From: Pristionchus mayeri
Taxonomy: Eukaryota > Nematoda > Chromadorea > Rhabditida > Neodiplogasteridae
Reading direction: 5' to 3'
NCBI GenBank assembly: GCA_036245805.1
Contig: BTRK01000004.1
Span: forward strand, 19,096,001 to 19,160,000
DNA length: 64,000 nt
The notes beneath the pieces are model-generated. The model did not search any database. It was not told the DNA's origin and saw nothing but the letters and a program-made list of their open reading frames with translations. Position 1 is the stretch's first letter; each line of letters begins with the position of its first letter. Made by a program: the position numbers and the translations under genes. Below, in pieces: positions 23,134-34,930 of the stretch.

Positions 23134-23679
23134 GCTTCCTCTTGTCTTCTAAACTATTTTGTTTTTCAACAACAAAAAACATGATTTCTGTAATTGTATT
23201 GTTCGACTCAGCTTTACGTTCTCGCTTAGGTTTTATTCCCCAGTCGGCTAATCCGATTTTGATAAAGAGTGATGCATTCCGAGAAAAGAGAAGTCTCATA
23301 CTGAATTCTCGCCTATTTTCATGACCTATCAGAGAGCAAACATCTAACGTCATTGATCTCCGCGTGATATTTGCCTACCAGATGATGATTGAACGTGCTT
23401 TCAAAACAAATTGTAAACTGCCTCGCGCCAACTCATCGAAGACTACACCAGGATCAATTCGGGTGGAATGAATTGGCCAAGGTGCACAGATCACACAAAT
23501 AATTACCACCACCCTTACGTCAGATACTATTTGATTACCCTCAATTTGTTCACACTCTCACTGTTCCGATGCTCGATTGTCTCAAGATCACGGTCAACTT
23601 ACCGCTATAAATGAGAACTGGGTACTCTTGAACCAAATTCGGGAACGATGATATCTTCGGTGTCTGCTCGATCGCAGTC
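23134..23679. other. Intergenic, nothing recognised
   Basis: Stretch between the last array gene and the transthyretin-like remnant. Short overlapping frames on both strands, none with family features. Confidence 0.35.
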
Positions 23680-24292
23680 AGTGGGGGTTCAAGGGCAGTT
23701 GCTGTGTGGAAGTTCGCCCCTGACGGACGTTGATGAAGACTGACTCGCGCGGGTATTTCCAAGTCTCCGGCACCGGAACCACCGTATTCACGCTCATGCC
23801 ACACTGAGAATCTACCATCGATGGAACAACGAAGAATTCCCCGGATTTCAAAATGTGAGCATCATCTGCGTTTTGGAGAAAACGAAAACAATATAATTTT
23901 GAGATCTGTCGACGCGAGGTGACCTACGAGATTCCCTCTTCTTACGTGACGGAGGGATCAAACGTCAACAGCTGGTATGTTTGCTTAGCAATTGAAGAGC
24001 GCGGTATTACTTTTTCACGCTTTTAGGACACTTATACTGTTGTGTAGGAGCTTCACCCAAACCGATGTAAGCTGTGGATGCACACAAATAAGGAAAGGAA
24101 TAGGAAGTCCCGCTCATTGAACAATACTCAGAATGTTTAAATATATTACTCCTTGAATCTCATGCATGATCTCAAGACAGACTTTTCTTCAGGTATCAAC
24201 TCGGGACGGTGAACCTGCAGGCGAAACAGCCGAATGAGCAGTCTCACTGCGTGGACAACCCCATCAGAGATGCACTAGGAAGACGACGATGA
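23680..24292 (+). pseudogene. Transthyretin-like (TTL) family gene, broken
   Basis: Segments typical of nematode secreted transthyretin-like proteins occur in order: VGVQGQLLCGSSPLTDV (from about 23,682), TDSRGYFQVSGTGTT (from about 23,740), LRIYHRWNNEEFPGFQN (to 23,854), ICRREVTYEIPSSYVTEG, and a final exon from 24,193 reading YQLGTVNLQAKQPNEQSHC and ending at TGA 24,290-24,292. The first two segments are in different frames with the intervening sequence of the family missing, and the second and third are again in different frames (one base missing near 23,805). I therefore read it as a pseudogene; a full-length signal peptide exon was not found. Confidence 0.7.
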
Positions 24293-25161
24293 ACTATTTC
24301 ATCCTATTTAAACAATAAATTAAGAGACATAATAGGGTCAAGGATGGCTAAAAATTAGATAATTCCCACACTTTTTTACAGAAGTGTAGGCCCCGGCATA
24401 GTCCGTTTTTTCACGTTAAAGCTCTTGAAAACATGTTTTAAAACGCGTTCTCTGTAAGACTCGGGCGGCCCTCTGCAGGGGGTGGCACAAGGCTTCAAAA
24501 TGATCGAATCGACTTGCAACTTTGGGGGTGTCATACCTATTGGTAGGGTATGCTCCCATATGATTTTTGTGACCCTAGCTCAACATTTTGACCTACCAAA
24601 ATTGAAAAATGAAACTCAATATCCAAGGGCATGTTATACATCATTCGAAAGAGCATGAAAAGTTATGCCTAAATCTATGTTTTCGTGAAAATTGGTGCAT
24701 GTTCGCACGAGATATTGCATGAAACATGCATTTTCAAACAGTTTTCGGGATGGGAAGCAGTGAAGGGATAGTTTCTGCAAAACGATTTTGTTACTGTCGA
24801 TGCAGAATTCAATTCTCTATCGATCTGTTTATTTCATTTTATAAACAAACACCCCGAAATTGCGATACAGCGAGTTTTGCATGATGCATTCGCCGCTCAG
24901 GTTCGAATCCTGCCCGATGCATTTATGTTTTGCCAACTTGAACATTACTCCAAACCTATGTGTTCAAAGTTAGTGACTATACCTAATGATATTTTGCTTG
25001 TTCAACATCCGTTACTGATAAGAAACACTACCCCGACTGCATTAATCTTCTTCAATTGTACAATAACAATCAAATTCTGACAACTAACATTTATCGGACA
25101 AAAAACAAGCGAAGTAATGAACCGAAATCAACTTGATGTGTCGCCTCTTTCTTGGTGCATC

Positions 25162-25560
25162 TCATTCGAGGGGGAAGATAGCGCTATCCTGAAAGAAGAT
25201 ACCTTTGTATTACCAAGATAAGAACAAACACAAAGATTCAATGTGATTTCAAATAACTCACGAGGTCCTGCATCTCGATGTTGATGAGTCGTTCCCTCGT
25301 CGGTCGGCTTCCTCCTCGTCTCTTCCTCCAGCAGACGAAGGCGAGAATCGCAAGAAGCAGCAGCAGGCTGCCGATGATGACGGGGATCCACAGCCAGGAT
25401 CCTGTCAAAGGAAATAGCATTAATGAACTACGATGCATAACGTGATAATAGACTGAAGGAGGAACGTACCTTCTTCGACGCAGTTTCCTCCCTCGGGGAC
25501 GAATCCCGGCTTGCAGTGGCAACCTCTCCCTTGAGTACGCAGGAGGAATGAGCAGGGCAT
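25162..25560 (-). pseudogene. EGF-like/transmembrane protein C-terminal fragment
   Basis: Minus-strand exons near 25,470-25,560, 25262-25401 and 25162-25188. They encode a partial EGF-like module (CHCKPGFVPEGGNCVEEG), a single strongly hydrophobic helix (WLWIPVIIGSLLLLLAILAF), a basic stop-transfer WRKRRGG, and a short tail ending DSAIFPLE. The upstream half of the EGF module (CGCPAHSSCVLKGE) is in a different frame, so about one base is missing. No upstream extracellular exons were found. It looks like the captured 3' end of a type I membrane protein gene lying within a mobile element. Confidence 0.55.
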
Positions 25561-25826
25561 CCACACAACATCGGGAAGTGGAATGATGTAAGGAGTGTGA
25601 AAGAAAGTGCGCTAGACACTTGAACGAGCCCATGTAAATCGCTTAGTGCAATGTAAATGGCTCAGTATGCGCCCTTCCCCTGGAACAATTTACATGAACG
25701 TTGCGTAGTATGAACATGTGTACTTTGGTTTTTCGAAGATCATCATTTTTTTTCATTTTTCAAAGAAAAATTTATTCATAGCGCAATCAAATTCATTGCA
25801 AAAAAACGAGCGAAAAAAATGGCCTT

Positions 25827-26563
25827 TTAGAACAATTCATCCCCATCATGGTAGTCCTCTCCTGTTTCACAAACGTCTCCAGAATCAGCAACGACCCACT
25901 TGCCATCATTTTCCTGTTTGGGATCGTAGAACTCAAAATCAGGGTCGTTCTGAAGGGGGTTTGGTTGAGAGATTTCTACTGGAAATATCTCAAATGGGAC
26001 ATCGAGATCAAACAAGTCGTGAAGAGACTCGTTTACTGTCTTGGCGATGAGATCTCCAGCATCCGAAAAAATGAGGTTCTCATCAACCTCTTCTATCTCG
26101 TCCACAACGTCCTCCGCCTCTCGTTTGCCTCTTCCCCCTTCCCATTCTTACAATTCTTCTTCCCTCCCGCTGCTGCGACATTCGATGTGGAACCAGGAGA
26201 TGAGGTATCTGTCGTGGTCTTCGGGCAAATTGTAGAAGCTCCCTGGTTCTCCTTCCTATCACTAGTGATTCTACTATAGAAAGACGCGATTTGTCGGCTG
26301 TTTAGGCGCTCGTTTGCGCTGAAACGCTTTGATCCATCGGACTTTCTCTCCGAGAACATGCGTTTCTCAGCAACCTCGGGTGTGATTTTCGTTCCAGTTC
26401 TTTTTCCCTCAGCGAAAAGCTCGCAAATGAACTCTTTTGCACTCTCCTTGTACCTGACGGCCGTCCTCTTCTTGAGCGCGTATCCCTTCTCCACCTTCGG
26501 AAGACCATCCTCGTCCGAGTACTCCAGTTCGCGGACGACGTCATCGACTTCGGGAATCTGCAT
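25827..26563 (-). pseudogene. Mobile-element-associated coding remnant, two frames
   Basis: A 156-codon frame (26093-26563) is followed, with a 13-bp overlap in another frame, by a 92-codon acidic frame (25827-26105). The second frame is open upstream of its ATG (KREAEDVVDEIEEVDEN), so a single-base shift would join them into one protein of about 245 residues. The middle of the first frame (ELFAEGKRTGTKITPEVAEK and RLNSRQIASFYSRI) resembles a motif of uncharacterised metazoan proteins linked to transposons, from memory and unverified. Mixed-charge C-terminus ending GDELF. Function unknown. Confidence 0.4.
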
Positions 26564-26629
26564 ACGGCTCGCAGCTATGCTCGCAGCTCGCAGCTATTGA
26601 GGAGCTATGGATTGAGATGTTGTCGTGTC

Positions 26630-26655
26630 GAAGAAGAAGAAGAAGAAGAAGAAGA
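26630..26655. repeat. GAA microsatellite
   Basis: About nine consecutive GAA units just upstream of the minus-strand remnant, inside the TTAA element. Confidence 0.8.
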
Positions 26656-27273
26656 TGGACAATACTCTGCTCAGGCTATGTTACGATAAATGACTATTAT
26701 GTGCTTAGATTGCCTCTGGTGGACATACAATCACTTACTCACATAGAACACACGATGTAAGCAGAAATGCAAATCTAAAAATAATTGGCAAACCATAAAT
26801 GCATCGGGCAGGATTCGAACCTGAGCGGCGAATGCATCATGCAAAACTCGCTGTATCGCAATTTCGGGGTGTTTGTTTATAAAATGAAATAAACAGATCG
26901 ATAGAGAATTGAATTCTGCATCGACAGTAACAAAATCTTTTTGCAGAAACTATCCCTTCACTGCTTCCCATCCCGAAAACTGTTTGAAAATGCATGTTTC
27001 ATGCAATATCTCGTGCGAACATGCACCAATTTTCACGAAAACATTGATTTAGGCATAACTTTTCATGCTATTTCGAATGATATATAACATGCCCTTGGAT
27101 ATTGAGTTACATTTTTCAAATTTGGTAGGTCAAAATGTTGAGCTAGGGTCACAAAAATCATATGGGAGCATACCCTACCCATAGGTATGACACCCCCAAA
27201 GTTGCAAGTCGATTCGATCATTTTGAAATCCTTGTGCCACCCCTCTCCGAATCTTACAGAGAACGCGTTTTAA

Positions 27274-28390
27274 CGTTATTATGATTTTCTAAACTTTTGG
27301 GCTGTTTTCGATATTCGAATTTTTGACTTTTTCGGATTTCGATTGTGCATTGCTTCCACTGCACCTATTAGGAAGCAAATGATTATTCTAGTCACAAGAA
27401 TGTGTTTCCAGATAAATAAGTACACGTACAGTGCAAATACAGCGCTCTACATGGCGGAATATTTGCCGATTTATATCTCAAATATATGTCAATTTAAAAT
27501 TCTGATTTTCTCAAACTAAGGCCAACATTGTATGCTGATTTCAAAAATCGTATCGAGAGACTGCGCAGAAAATTATAAATTATTCGCAAAAATTGACCGA
27601 AAAAAGTGGTTTTTTGATCTTATCTTTTTCATTTCGCATTTTCTCGCATCGCGATATCGAAATTCGTTTTCTACGAGTGAAAATACACCGGAATATCTTT
27701 GTCTCGTCTAATTCTGAGATATCGAATTTTTCGACCCCCAAAGTGGGGGTCGAAAAATTGAAACTTTTTCAAAAACGACCTAAGCCTTAGTTATTGCGGC
27801 CGTCAATCAGCACTCGGGGCCTCCACTTCAGAAAAAAAGTATGGGAATTTTCTAGTTTTTGGCCATCCGTGGACCCCTGCACAATTGTTACGTTTTCTCG
27901 TGGAAGGTCTCTTTAGTTTCAAATAAGTTGTTCGCCCCCGAATCTCAGCCAGTCTTTGACAATGACACTGTATCCAGATCATCCATGAAATCATAGACAT
28001 GCTACGCTGGACCGTATGAGTCATTCTCAGGCATTCCGGGTTCATTCGAACCCACGCTTTCTCTCAACAGTTTGTCTGCGCAAATATCTGTGAATTGACT
28101 GTCACAACAGCATCGTAGACTGCGAGATTGTTCCGATGATTCTTCTACATACGGATGCCGAGTATTCGGGAGCTCTTCGAGTCATAATACGAAATGATTT
28201 TTCAACTGCCTCCTTATACCGTTGAAGCAGAATCGTGAGGCATTGGGCGGGGCGAAAAAGTTGAAAAGGAGCTTCGCCCATACCAACTTTTCGGATTGCC
28301 CTCTCTCTCTGGCGAGCCTTTCGTAAAGCAGACATACAATGAAGTCTAAAAAGGAGAAAAGGAGAAAAAGCAAAAACCAGCAAAAGAAGT
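27274..28390. other. Intergenic with a perfect 15-bp hairpin
   Basis: At 27725-27759 a perfect inverted repeat (AATTTTTCGACCCCC, loop AAAGT, complement). No gene recognised in the rest. The last part (from about 28,360) belongs to a tRNA-containing segment shared with the palindrome arms. Confidence 0.5.
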
Positions 28391-28462
28391 TGCCCATGGC
28401 TGGAATCGAACCAGCGTCGCCACGGCCACAACGTGGAGTACTAACCACTATACTACATGGGC
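28391..28462 (-). tRNA. trnH: tRNA-His (GTG)
   Basis: 72 nt. Acceptor stem GCCCATG/CATGGGC, discriminator A, anticodon stem CCACG/CGTGG around TTGTGGC (anticodon GTG), T arm GCTGGTTCGATTCCAGC. No intron. Identical to the two copies in the palindrome arms. The downstream flank (to about 28,620) is also related to theirs. Confidence 0.95.
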
Positions 28463-28965
28463 CAGTAGCGGCTTTCCGTACTCATGAAGAAGTACCTGAA
28501 GCTCAATACATCTTTGAAATTTATTGGGGAATGTACATTGAAGCCTTTCTCCTGTCATACAAACCCACAATTATCTGAGTAAGGAGAGACCGCATACTAG
28601 ATGGTGTAGGTGTGGAGATGCCTAAATGTATCTATTGACCGTTTTTCTTGAACATTTTGTATATGTTTGAAGTGGACTAAATACCATACTCATTGGGAGG
28701 TGCCTTCCTCCGTTGAAGAGACCAGATTTTAGATGAAATAATCCTGGAAAGTGTATCCCCATAGTGACAGGAGGGAGAAGATATGTGTGAACTAGACTTG
28801 CTCCATCCCCTACTTATTGAGCACACGAGGATCTCATTGGAAGCTCTTCCTTGCCTCTTCTCTCAGCCCCGATATAATGCTTATTCAATTGTATTATACA
28901 TATTCGAGGAGATTCTGGCGCACGTCTTTCCAAGTTTATCTCTAACTTTGAAGATTACAATCATC
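28463..28965. other. tRNA downstream flank and F-box gene upstream region
   Basis: The first part, to about 28,620, is diverged but alignable with the sequence beside the palindrome tRNAs (for example GAAGAAGTACCTGAAG and GGTGTAGGTGTGGAGA). The rest is unrecognised. Confidence 0.45.
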
Positions 28966-30277
28966 ATGGCTGATAAAGAAGAGCTCACTCTTGCTACCCT
29001 GCCTTCGGACATTATCAGAAGAGTCACTGGTATGACCCAACAATCGTCAAAGAATATGAAATTGGTGAGCAAGTTTTGTATATTTGCGTAGATTACGTAT
29101 AGGTTACGCACACTTTCCTGATTTCATCAGCTAATCTACTTTTTTAAAATGACCACATATTTTTCAACTTTGGCTCTGAAAAAATAATTGATAATAGGGT
29201 TGTGCGCACAATTAAGCATTGGCAATGCCTTTCGCATATTATGCTTCTACGCAGCTCTTGTTTTTCTATGTTTTTGAAGGCTTTAGTTGGACTACTAATT
29301 ATCTGTTTTCAGATTTCACCTCGATCGCATGCCGCTGTTCGAGGAATGCGTAGCCATCTCCCTGTTATAAATGAGCTTCAAATTACGATTATGAAGCCCT
29401 GGAGTGTAAACGTGTACTTCAAAATTCCTCCAAGCGACAAACACCACTTCAAATTGGACTCCATTCGTCATTACACGCTTAGATCCGATGATGGGCAAGT
29501 AAGTTGATTAACTTTTCTAGTATTTGTAGCATAGGAAACTCGCCAAAAAGAAATGATTTTCAGGAGATGATGATAAGTATCGATTTCTTCCTGGGAAATG
29601 CTGATCACATCCTCGCATTTGGCAACGTTCTACGTCGATGCTCTCGCATTTTGAAGGGGAAACTCTCCTTCAACGAGGTGTACGCGGACATTCGATTCCT
29701 CGCGAATGCGATGGGTGGATTGTATATTGAAGAGATTGAGTTTACTGCGTCAAATTTTTGGACCGAATTCCAAGAATATTACAAGTGAGTTCGCTTGTTG
29801 AGTACTCACTTGCTAATACAAGAGATATTTTTGGAAATTTTCTAATAACATCAATACGAACGTGCATAATGTTAAATGTTGGCCTATTTTGAATTGTATT
29901 TTTCAGGTCGACCATCGTAGACGTCGCTCGAGTAGCTTCTGTCAAACGGCTAGCGTTTAACAAAGGATCTTCTGTAGATGCCATAAACGTAATCAGTACG
30001 TTTCCAAGGAAGCATTAGTATTCAATATGCTCGTTCAGGCATTCAACCCGAAAGATTTGTCAAGTTCTTCAGCCAACTTGTGGAAATCGCACCCACAATC
30101 CAAATTTTTGAACACAAGTATTTTCGAAACGATAGGAACCAATTCGACTCCCTTTTAGCTACTTTAACCACTTCTCATATTGCACCGTCAACTGAAATTA
30201 TTGATACTAAATTCCGCATAATCTTGAGGGCAAAAGAGAAGGATAACAAACGAAGCAAAATATGCACGATTTCGTAG
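28966..30277 (+). CDS. F-box-like protein
   Basis: Five exons: 28966-29064, 29313-29498, 29564-29784, 29907-29995, 30039-30277, giving 277 residues with consistent phases and TTTCAG-type acceptors. The N-terminus (LTLATLPSDIIRRVTGMTQQ, then SSKNMKLISPRSHAAVRG) fits an F-box, the Skp1-binding motif of SCF ubiquitin ligases. The remaining ~240 residues have no repeat I recognise and resemble the poorly conserved substrate-binding part of the large nematode F-box families. ATG chosen because it opens the F-box frame and has no in-frame upstream alternative close by. Substrate unknown. Confidence 0.65.
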
Positions 30278-31480
30278 TACAAAATTACGTGGTCTATAGT
30301 CGATTATTCAATTGTAATTACGGTAATGAAATTTTTTTATACATATTATTCCTTAAGATTGATTAAACCTTGCACAAATCTATTGATGGTCTCGTACTCC
30401 AAGGAAATGTTGATAAAAGATTTTAAAAATGTACTGCAAATAATGACAAATCGAGAGTTCGTGTGAAATGAATGGGGTGATCTGCATATTGATCGTATAA
30501 AGGAAGAGTAACCAATTAGTTACGAGATCGGAGAAGAGAACAACTATTGAAAAAAAATATTATTTGCAGGTGTCGTCTGAGTGACCTCCCGCCACGAATT
30601 GTTCGAACCCTCTCGACCAACCAAATTTGGAAATTCAATTCCTTTTGGAGTTTCGCGCCAATCTAACATCATTTTATTCGCGCATTTTTCTCAGACGTGA
30701 CGCGATGTGAGAAAATGATAGTTGTATGCACTTTTAAATAATTTTGGTGCACATGATTTCTCAAACGTTGATTGTCAGAACAAATAAACGACTACTCATT
30801 CTGCAGTGTGCCTGAGTGGTGTCTGGATCAAATAAAACGATCAACATGGAACTTCAAAGCGGTTAGAATTGCAAATTTCATTTGAATTTCTAATCGAAGG
30901 ATTGTACGTGATGCTGCTTCCGCTCTTATCGTCAGTAACAGAAGAAGACATCATTCATCTACATCACGAATACTTGAGAGACCAGCCGATATTCCCCGTA
31001 TACCACATTATTATTTTTACGCAAAACATTACTTTTGCTGGTGGTAACTACAGAAATAATCATCATTGAAATGTCACAACAAGAGTCGTGCAGCCTACTG
31101 CAAAGATAATGATATCTGCAAGGATAATGTACATTACGGGAATGTAGTAATACAAAATAGTATTAGTAATCGATATAGTGTAAGATTGTGAGGTCGTGTG
31201 TTCATCTACCTCGTGGCATAATGTTTGCAACTCCACCGTTCTGTGTTAGTCAACCATCGTCCATTCACACAATCAAACTGCATGATTAATTTATTCCGTT
31301 AGTTATGAGATAGAAATAATAGCATGAGGGAGACAGTTGAGGGTGGGGCAGTGGAGTGAAGAGCCGCACGGCTTACAAGAGTACAGAATTCAATCTCCCT
31401 CCGAAGTAGACCAAACCCTCTATCCATCCTGGTTGGTAAATAGGTAATGATCTCATTAGAATAGATGGTGGAAATGTCTA
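30278..31480. other. Intergenic, nothing recognised
   Basis: No gene or well-defined repeat. Scattered tRNA B-box-like strings (for example TTGTTCGAACCC near 30,599) lack matching partner structure. Confidence 0.35.
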
Positions 31481-31795
31481 ACGAGGAAAGGCCGCGAGAG
31501 TTGGTCGGATTTTCTGAACCAGAAATAGGGGGATCGAAAGAGGATCAAATTGCAAACTTCTACAAGTTTTTTCATATCTGCTGAAGGCATCTGTGGATGT
31601 CTGTGCTCACAGTGGGATCAGGTGTAAAACCATTTTCTCATGCGATGTTCCGAAAATCCACTACCACCCAGCCGTCCACAGAGGCCTTCAGCAGATATGG
31701 AAAACGTAGAAGTGCTTAGAATTTGATACTCTTTCGATCCCGCTAGACCTCGTTCTAAAACTTCCACCTACCCTCGCCGCGGCCTTTCCTGGTAT
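31481..31795. mobile_element. Foldback MITE, family copy 2
   Basis: Termini AGGAAAGGCCGCGAGAG and, in reverse complement, AGGAAAGGCCGCGGCGAG; centre shares GGATCGAAAGAGGATCAAA and TCAGCAGATATG with the copy at 19,983-20,290. About 315 bp, no coding capacity, target duplication not resolved. Confidence 0.7.
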
Positions 31796-32178
31796 GTAGG
31801 AGAGCGATTTAGTGTGAGAATGAACATCAAGATAACACTGAAAGCGAAAGAATAGATCTATGATAAAGATACGGCATTCTAAATTTAAGTCATTATAGAT
31901 AATGGGAGGCGATATTTGGAAGATAAAGTAGGGAGCAAACATGGTACTTATTTTAAGGGTAAAATGACGGTGTACTCTTTCTAGTTCCTTATCCTATTCT
32001 ATGAATAGGTTGCCATTCAATAGAACAATACTACAAATTATGAGCAATGAAAAGAGTCAAAATTTAGGTAAGAACTACAAGATTATTTTGAACTGCAAAA
32101 TTGCAATGGTGTTGGGACATTCAAATAATTTAAAATGAAAGACTCAATCGAGTACGTGTTTGTGTTGCAATGTATTCA

Positions 32179-33700
32179 TTAGTGAGGAGTCACGACATCC
32201 GTTGTCGCATACTTGTTCGTCGTCGAGATTCCAATTGAATTGCATCGAACGAGACTCATCCGGAAGTGGAAAGCGATGATGATTCCACTGTAATGCGAAA
32301 GTAGACACTTTTTTTTATCACTCAAACTCACGCATCGAGTACATTGCCGAAGCTGAGGACAAAAGTGCAGCACATGAATTGGACCAACTGCGATTCGACG
32401 TTCGGGAACACAACGAAGTAGAGGACAGTGATGGAGGCTGTGGGAATGCACTGGCAGAAACTCTGGAAATTGTGGATTGGAAAATTGAGACTAATTGGCC
32501 GTCGTTACCTGCATGACCAAGCGCGTCTCGATGTGACGATGCGCAATTCGACTGGGACTGATCTTCAATTTAGACTTATTCGACCAGAATTCAATGAAGC
32601 ACAAAAGATGAGAAGTGCACAGCATCTTATTGTACTTTGCTAATGGTGGATCTCTATGCAAGAATAACCTCGGCACGCCAACTGCGAATTCTCGATAGTG
32701 TGATGCCGTCCAGAATTAGAATGGTGACCATCTCGCCAATTGACCATCCGAGTTCCAGATACCTGATTTGGATTATTTGATTAGTCATTTTCTCTTTGCG
32801 TACATCTCATAGAAGAATGTCCAGGGCGTCTCAGTGATGAACCAGAGTGCAGTCTCTCTATCGTACACCCAATACATTCTGCTGTCTGCAAGTATCTCGT
32901 CACAACAAGCTCCTTCCATTCATCCTCCTTCCTTCCCGGGACTCCTTTTCACCACCACTTCTTGCCCAGAGTCGTATACAACCGTGTGATGACGAGGAGC
33001 GATTGAAATCAAAACAAATCTTGGTCTTGCCTAGTGCAGTCATCAGTAATATTCGACCAATGGAGGTTGCCGTGCATATGAAAATAAGCGAAGAAGTGAC
33101 ACGACGCCAGGTCTTTGCCCATCGAGGAACGGTGATGTACACGAATCTATGCGGATTTGATTTGTAAACAAAAATAAAAACAAACCTGTGAACTGCCATG
33201 AGCACATGCAACTGGCCCGTGAAGAAGTACAGCGTCTCCACTGTCTGGAAGAAGATCGGCTAAGAATGGTAACAGGATCAATGGTATGAACCTGACAGAT
33301 GATGATACTGGTCAACGTGTGTGGCCCGGGCGCCCAATGGGTGGGCATGAGGCAGTAGGCAGTAATTAGCACCAGTTGGAAGATATCCGCGTACATCTGC
33401 CAGTTGCACAGCACCCCGAATCTGTAGAAATTTTCCTTCATCGTGATAGATCCTGTGCATCTGCTTCAACCCTATGATCTGTGCAATTTTCCAAATTTCT
33501 TTATGACTTGCTTTTTGGAGATTAGGAAGGGAACAGATTGGAAAAAGCAGGAAGCAGGAAGGGAAAACAGGAAGGAGTTCATACAGTTCAAGAACGACAA
33601 AGTTATTTATAGATACTGACGAATTGTGCAGTTCGGGCGTCCTCTTAATCGTGAAGAGCGCGAGAATGCAGCAGAGGACACCGACGATGAAAAGCTGCAT
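32179..33700 (-). CDS. SRX-class chemoreceptor (7TM GPCR)
   Basis: Eight exons on the minus strand: 33621-33700, 33292-33421, 32953-33259, 32804-32912, 32669-32762, 32509-32562, 32332-32462, 32179-32287, totalling 337 residues with consistent phases. Landmarks: ELHNSFGVLCNWQMYAD (the SRX NNSFG motif after TM1), LMAVHRFVFIFVYKSNPHRF at the end of TM3, TM4 SLIFICTATSIGRILLMTAL, MYWVYD in the second extracellular loop, CTFVLSFGNVLDAGIIIAFH in TM7. Exons 6 and 7 (54 and 131 nt) match the gene at the left window edge exactly in size. The 40-nt intron between exons 3 and 4 is the least certain junction. Expected in chemosensory neurons; ligand unknown. Confidence 0.75.
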
Positions 33701-34930
33701 TATTTATTTATATATTTATTTTTATTATGAAATTGAGATATATTTTCTTCAAAAATCTAGCTCACCAGGAAGATAATGTCATTAGCGAAAGGAGTGTGCA
33801 TAGTAGCAGCCAGTCTCCGAGTGAGATGATACAACTACTAAATGGGGAAGAGGAAGAGGCGTGTTATTCCGTCGCTGAAGATCGAGAGACTACTGCCATG
33901 CGTCCGTTAGTGTGGCATTTAAGGCTCGATCCATTCATGGGATCGAAGATGCGTCAGGCGTGTATAATAGCCTTTACGCTTGATCCCATTTCAAATCTAT
34001 TCAAGAACTGATTTTGCAGAAGAAAAAACGAAGTGAAAAATTCGTATTTTAAAAAGATAGCTAAATTGTAAATAATGCTACTATTAGATATTGAAAAGTA
34101 TGGTTTCGATTCTGATATAGTTGGGGTAACAATGTGTAATCTCGCCGGTTCCACACGAGGACTTTAGTACTCGGAATAGCAAGTCGTGTTTACGAGGCTA
34201 ATACTACAAAATAGGTATCACGAATTTGTACGAGTGTCGCAAACAAGCTTCACTAAACCTTTTCTGAATCTACTGACTTCCGTGAGGATAAGGAAAATTT
34301 GTATTCGCGCTATATGACTTCCATAAGTTAATATAAATATTCCATGACAATATATTCAAGTGAATTTGCGCATCTTCCAAAGAACGAGACTTCCTCTTAT
34401 GATTCATCGAAAATGCTTAGAATGTAGTGAGATGTGCCTCGGGCATGACAATGAACGATACTCGGGACAAGTCTTGGCGTAACCAAAGCACGGAAAGCAT
34501 GCAGAATGAAACGGCGACGACTGATTTTTTGGATAGCTGCACTTCCATCTCAATCAACTCTTAGAACGAACACACTGTGAATTTCCTCATATTGATGAGT
34601 GAACGAAGAACTCTAGAAAAATTACCAAGTTCCTGGAATATCAATAGGATTGGAGATCAGGACGTAATCCAAGTTTTCACTTCACACAATCGTCAATACC
34701 CGAGAACAGCAGTATTCTCAGAATTGTCAATGATTCGAAAGACAACTCTATAAAGTTTTCGGTGCATCGATGGGGATAACATCTCGTACACGAGCTCAAA
34801 AGCAGAAGCTGATCTTTTGAGGTCTTTTCAGAGTTCGCTCTGCTATGCAGTAATTTAGAGTTGGCATAGCATGTCAATTATCGTTGTCTTTCCCTCCCTG
34901 AAAGATTGACGCAATCTGTCTGCTTCTGAT
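33701..34930. other. Intergenic, nothing recognised
   Basis: No exon, RNA or repeat recognised between the SRX receptor and the FAR region. Confidence 0.35.

Larger units (their letters stand above)
24442..27269. mobile_element. TTAA-flanked element with ~490-bp inverted repeats, carrying gene fragments
   Basis: Arms 24442 to about 24,934 and about 26,786 to 27269 are imperfect reverse complements. The tips are AACGCGTTCTCTGTAAG and its exact complement, directly flanked by TTAA (24438-24441 and 27270-27273). The 2.8-kb unit encloses an EGF/transmembrane gene fragment and an acidic/basic coding remnant, both on the minus strand. Both arms also contain a tRNA T-arm-like motif (CAGGTTCGAATCCTG). 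No piggyBac transposase is recognisable inside. The repeats and target duplication make a mobile unit likely; whether the enclosed frames belong to it is open. Confidence 0.75.

Noticed and set aside
28339..28578. Frames with GIEPASPRPQRGVLTTILHG, also at 42,042 and 43,404
   Set aside because: They are the antisense translation of tRNA-His, recurring wherever the tRNA occurs.
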